A stretch of DNA of 5,867 bases from Chloroflexota bacterium (GTDB lineage Bacteria > Chloroflexota > UBA5177 > JANWHV01), in contig JANWHV010000012.1 of assembly GCA_025450255.1 (NCBI GenBank), forward strand, positions 1-5,867, given 5' to 3'. Both the position numbers and the translations under genes were made by a program. Positions 5,682-5,867 of the stretch are shown here, in pieces. A model generated the notes under the pieces. It was not told where the DNA came from, searched no databases, and saw only the letters and a list, made by a program, of their open reading frames with translations. Each line of letters begins with the position of its first letter. The first letter of the stretch is position 1.

Positions 5682-5867
5682 ATGTATATGAGCAGCAACG
5701 GCTTCCACGGCCCCACGCCGCGGCGCCGCCGACCACAGGCTTCGGACCAGGAACAGCGCGGACGTTTTTCCTCGGCCATCCGCACCATACGCGGCACCGC
5801 GGCGGGCGTGCCGCGCGTGCTGGCATTGGTCTGGCGGACCGACCGCAAAATGACGCTGTTGCTGGCG
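5682..5867 (+). CDS. N-terminus of a probable ABC transporter (exporter-type, membrane/ATP-binding fusion), cut by window edge
   Basis: An open frame runs from ATG 5682 (ATG-TAT-ATG, with 5688 the alternative start) to the right edge, giving 62 residues. The first half is polar and arginine-rich (PRRRRPQASDQEQRGR). It is followed by TAAGVPRVLALVWRTDRKMTLLLA, which looks like the amphipathic elbow and start of the first membrane helix of ABCB/MsbA-type half transporters (commonly ...LRLVW..s...lLLA...). The ATPase and most of the membrane domain would lie beyond the window. An in-frame TAG at 5679 excludes an earlier start. No Shine-Dalgarno sequence is evident. A weak -10-like CATACT (5667-5672) would place transcription within about 3 nt of ATG 5682, suggesting a leaderless or near-leaderless message. 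It could be another membrane protein; only the motif style supports the ABC call. Confidence 0.5.
   Translation, partial: MYMSSNGFHGPTPRRRRPQASDQEQRGRFSSAIRTIRGTAAGVPRVLALVWRTDRKMTLLLA

Noticed and set aside
5627..5848. Minus-strand 73-codon open frame at the right end
   Set aside because: It has no recognisable motif and overlaps the plus-strand frame with an ABC-exporter-like N-terminus. The codon pattern favours the plus strand.

Overview
The window is GC-rich bacterial DNA holding five protein-coding genes, two of them cut by the window edges. No rRNA, tRNA, CRISPR array or insertion sequence was seen. Protein families and style (a Deinococcus/actinobacterial/Chloroflexota-type FAD oxidoreductase, a long family-5 solute-binding protein without a lipobox, a DUF4091/GH123-type glycosidase, weak or absent Shine-Dalgarno sites at some starts) fit a soil or thermophilic Chloroflexota-like bacterium. 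This is an inference from protein style; the sequence carries no taxonomic marker gene.

Layout. At 1-540 (minus) lies the N-terminal 180 codons of a class I SAM-dependent methyltransferase, whose C-terminus is off the left edge. It starts at GTG 540 behind a clear AAAGGAG site. Diverging from it, a plus-strand FAD-dependent amine-oxidase/phytoene-desaturase-like oxidoreductase runs 652-1926. A perfect 10+1+10 inverted repeat (635-655) sits exactly over its start codon and is the most striking non-coding signal in the window. A short intergenic gap with a good sigma70-type promoter (2013-2041) then leads to a secreted family-5 (oligopeptide/oligosaccharide type) ABC solute-binding protein at 2077-3786. 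It has no permease or ATPase genes beside it. The solute-binding gene converges on a minus-strand gene (3893-5488) for a DUF4091/GH123-like glycoside hydrolase with the Asp-Glu catalytic pair visible and no signal peptide. A hairpin lies between their ends. Finally, the first 60-62 codons of a plus-strand protein at 5682-5867 look like the cytosolic leader and start of the first membrane helix of an ABC-exporter-type protein.

How the genes may work together. The methyltransferase and oxidoreductase share one divergent intergenic region and could be co-regulated, possibly through the palindrome, but no common pathway is proven. The binding protein and the cytosolic glycosidase are convergent neighbours. 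An uptake-then-hydrolysis link is conceivable, but only proximity supports it. The window looks like a patchwork of monocistronic genes rather than one operon. I see no strong case for a wholly new system. The items most worth checking are the start-codon palindrome, a partly shared sequence in two intergenic regions, and the orphan binding protein next to a glycosidase.
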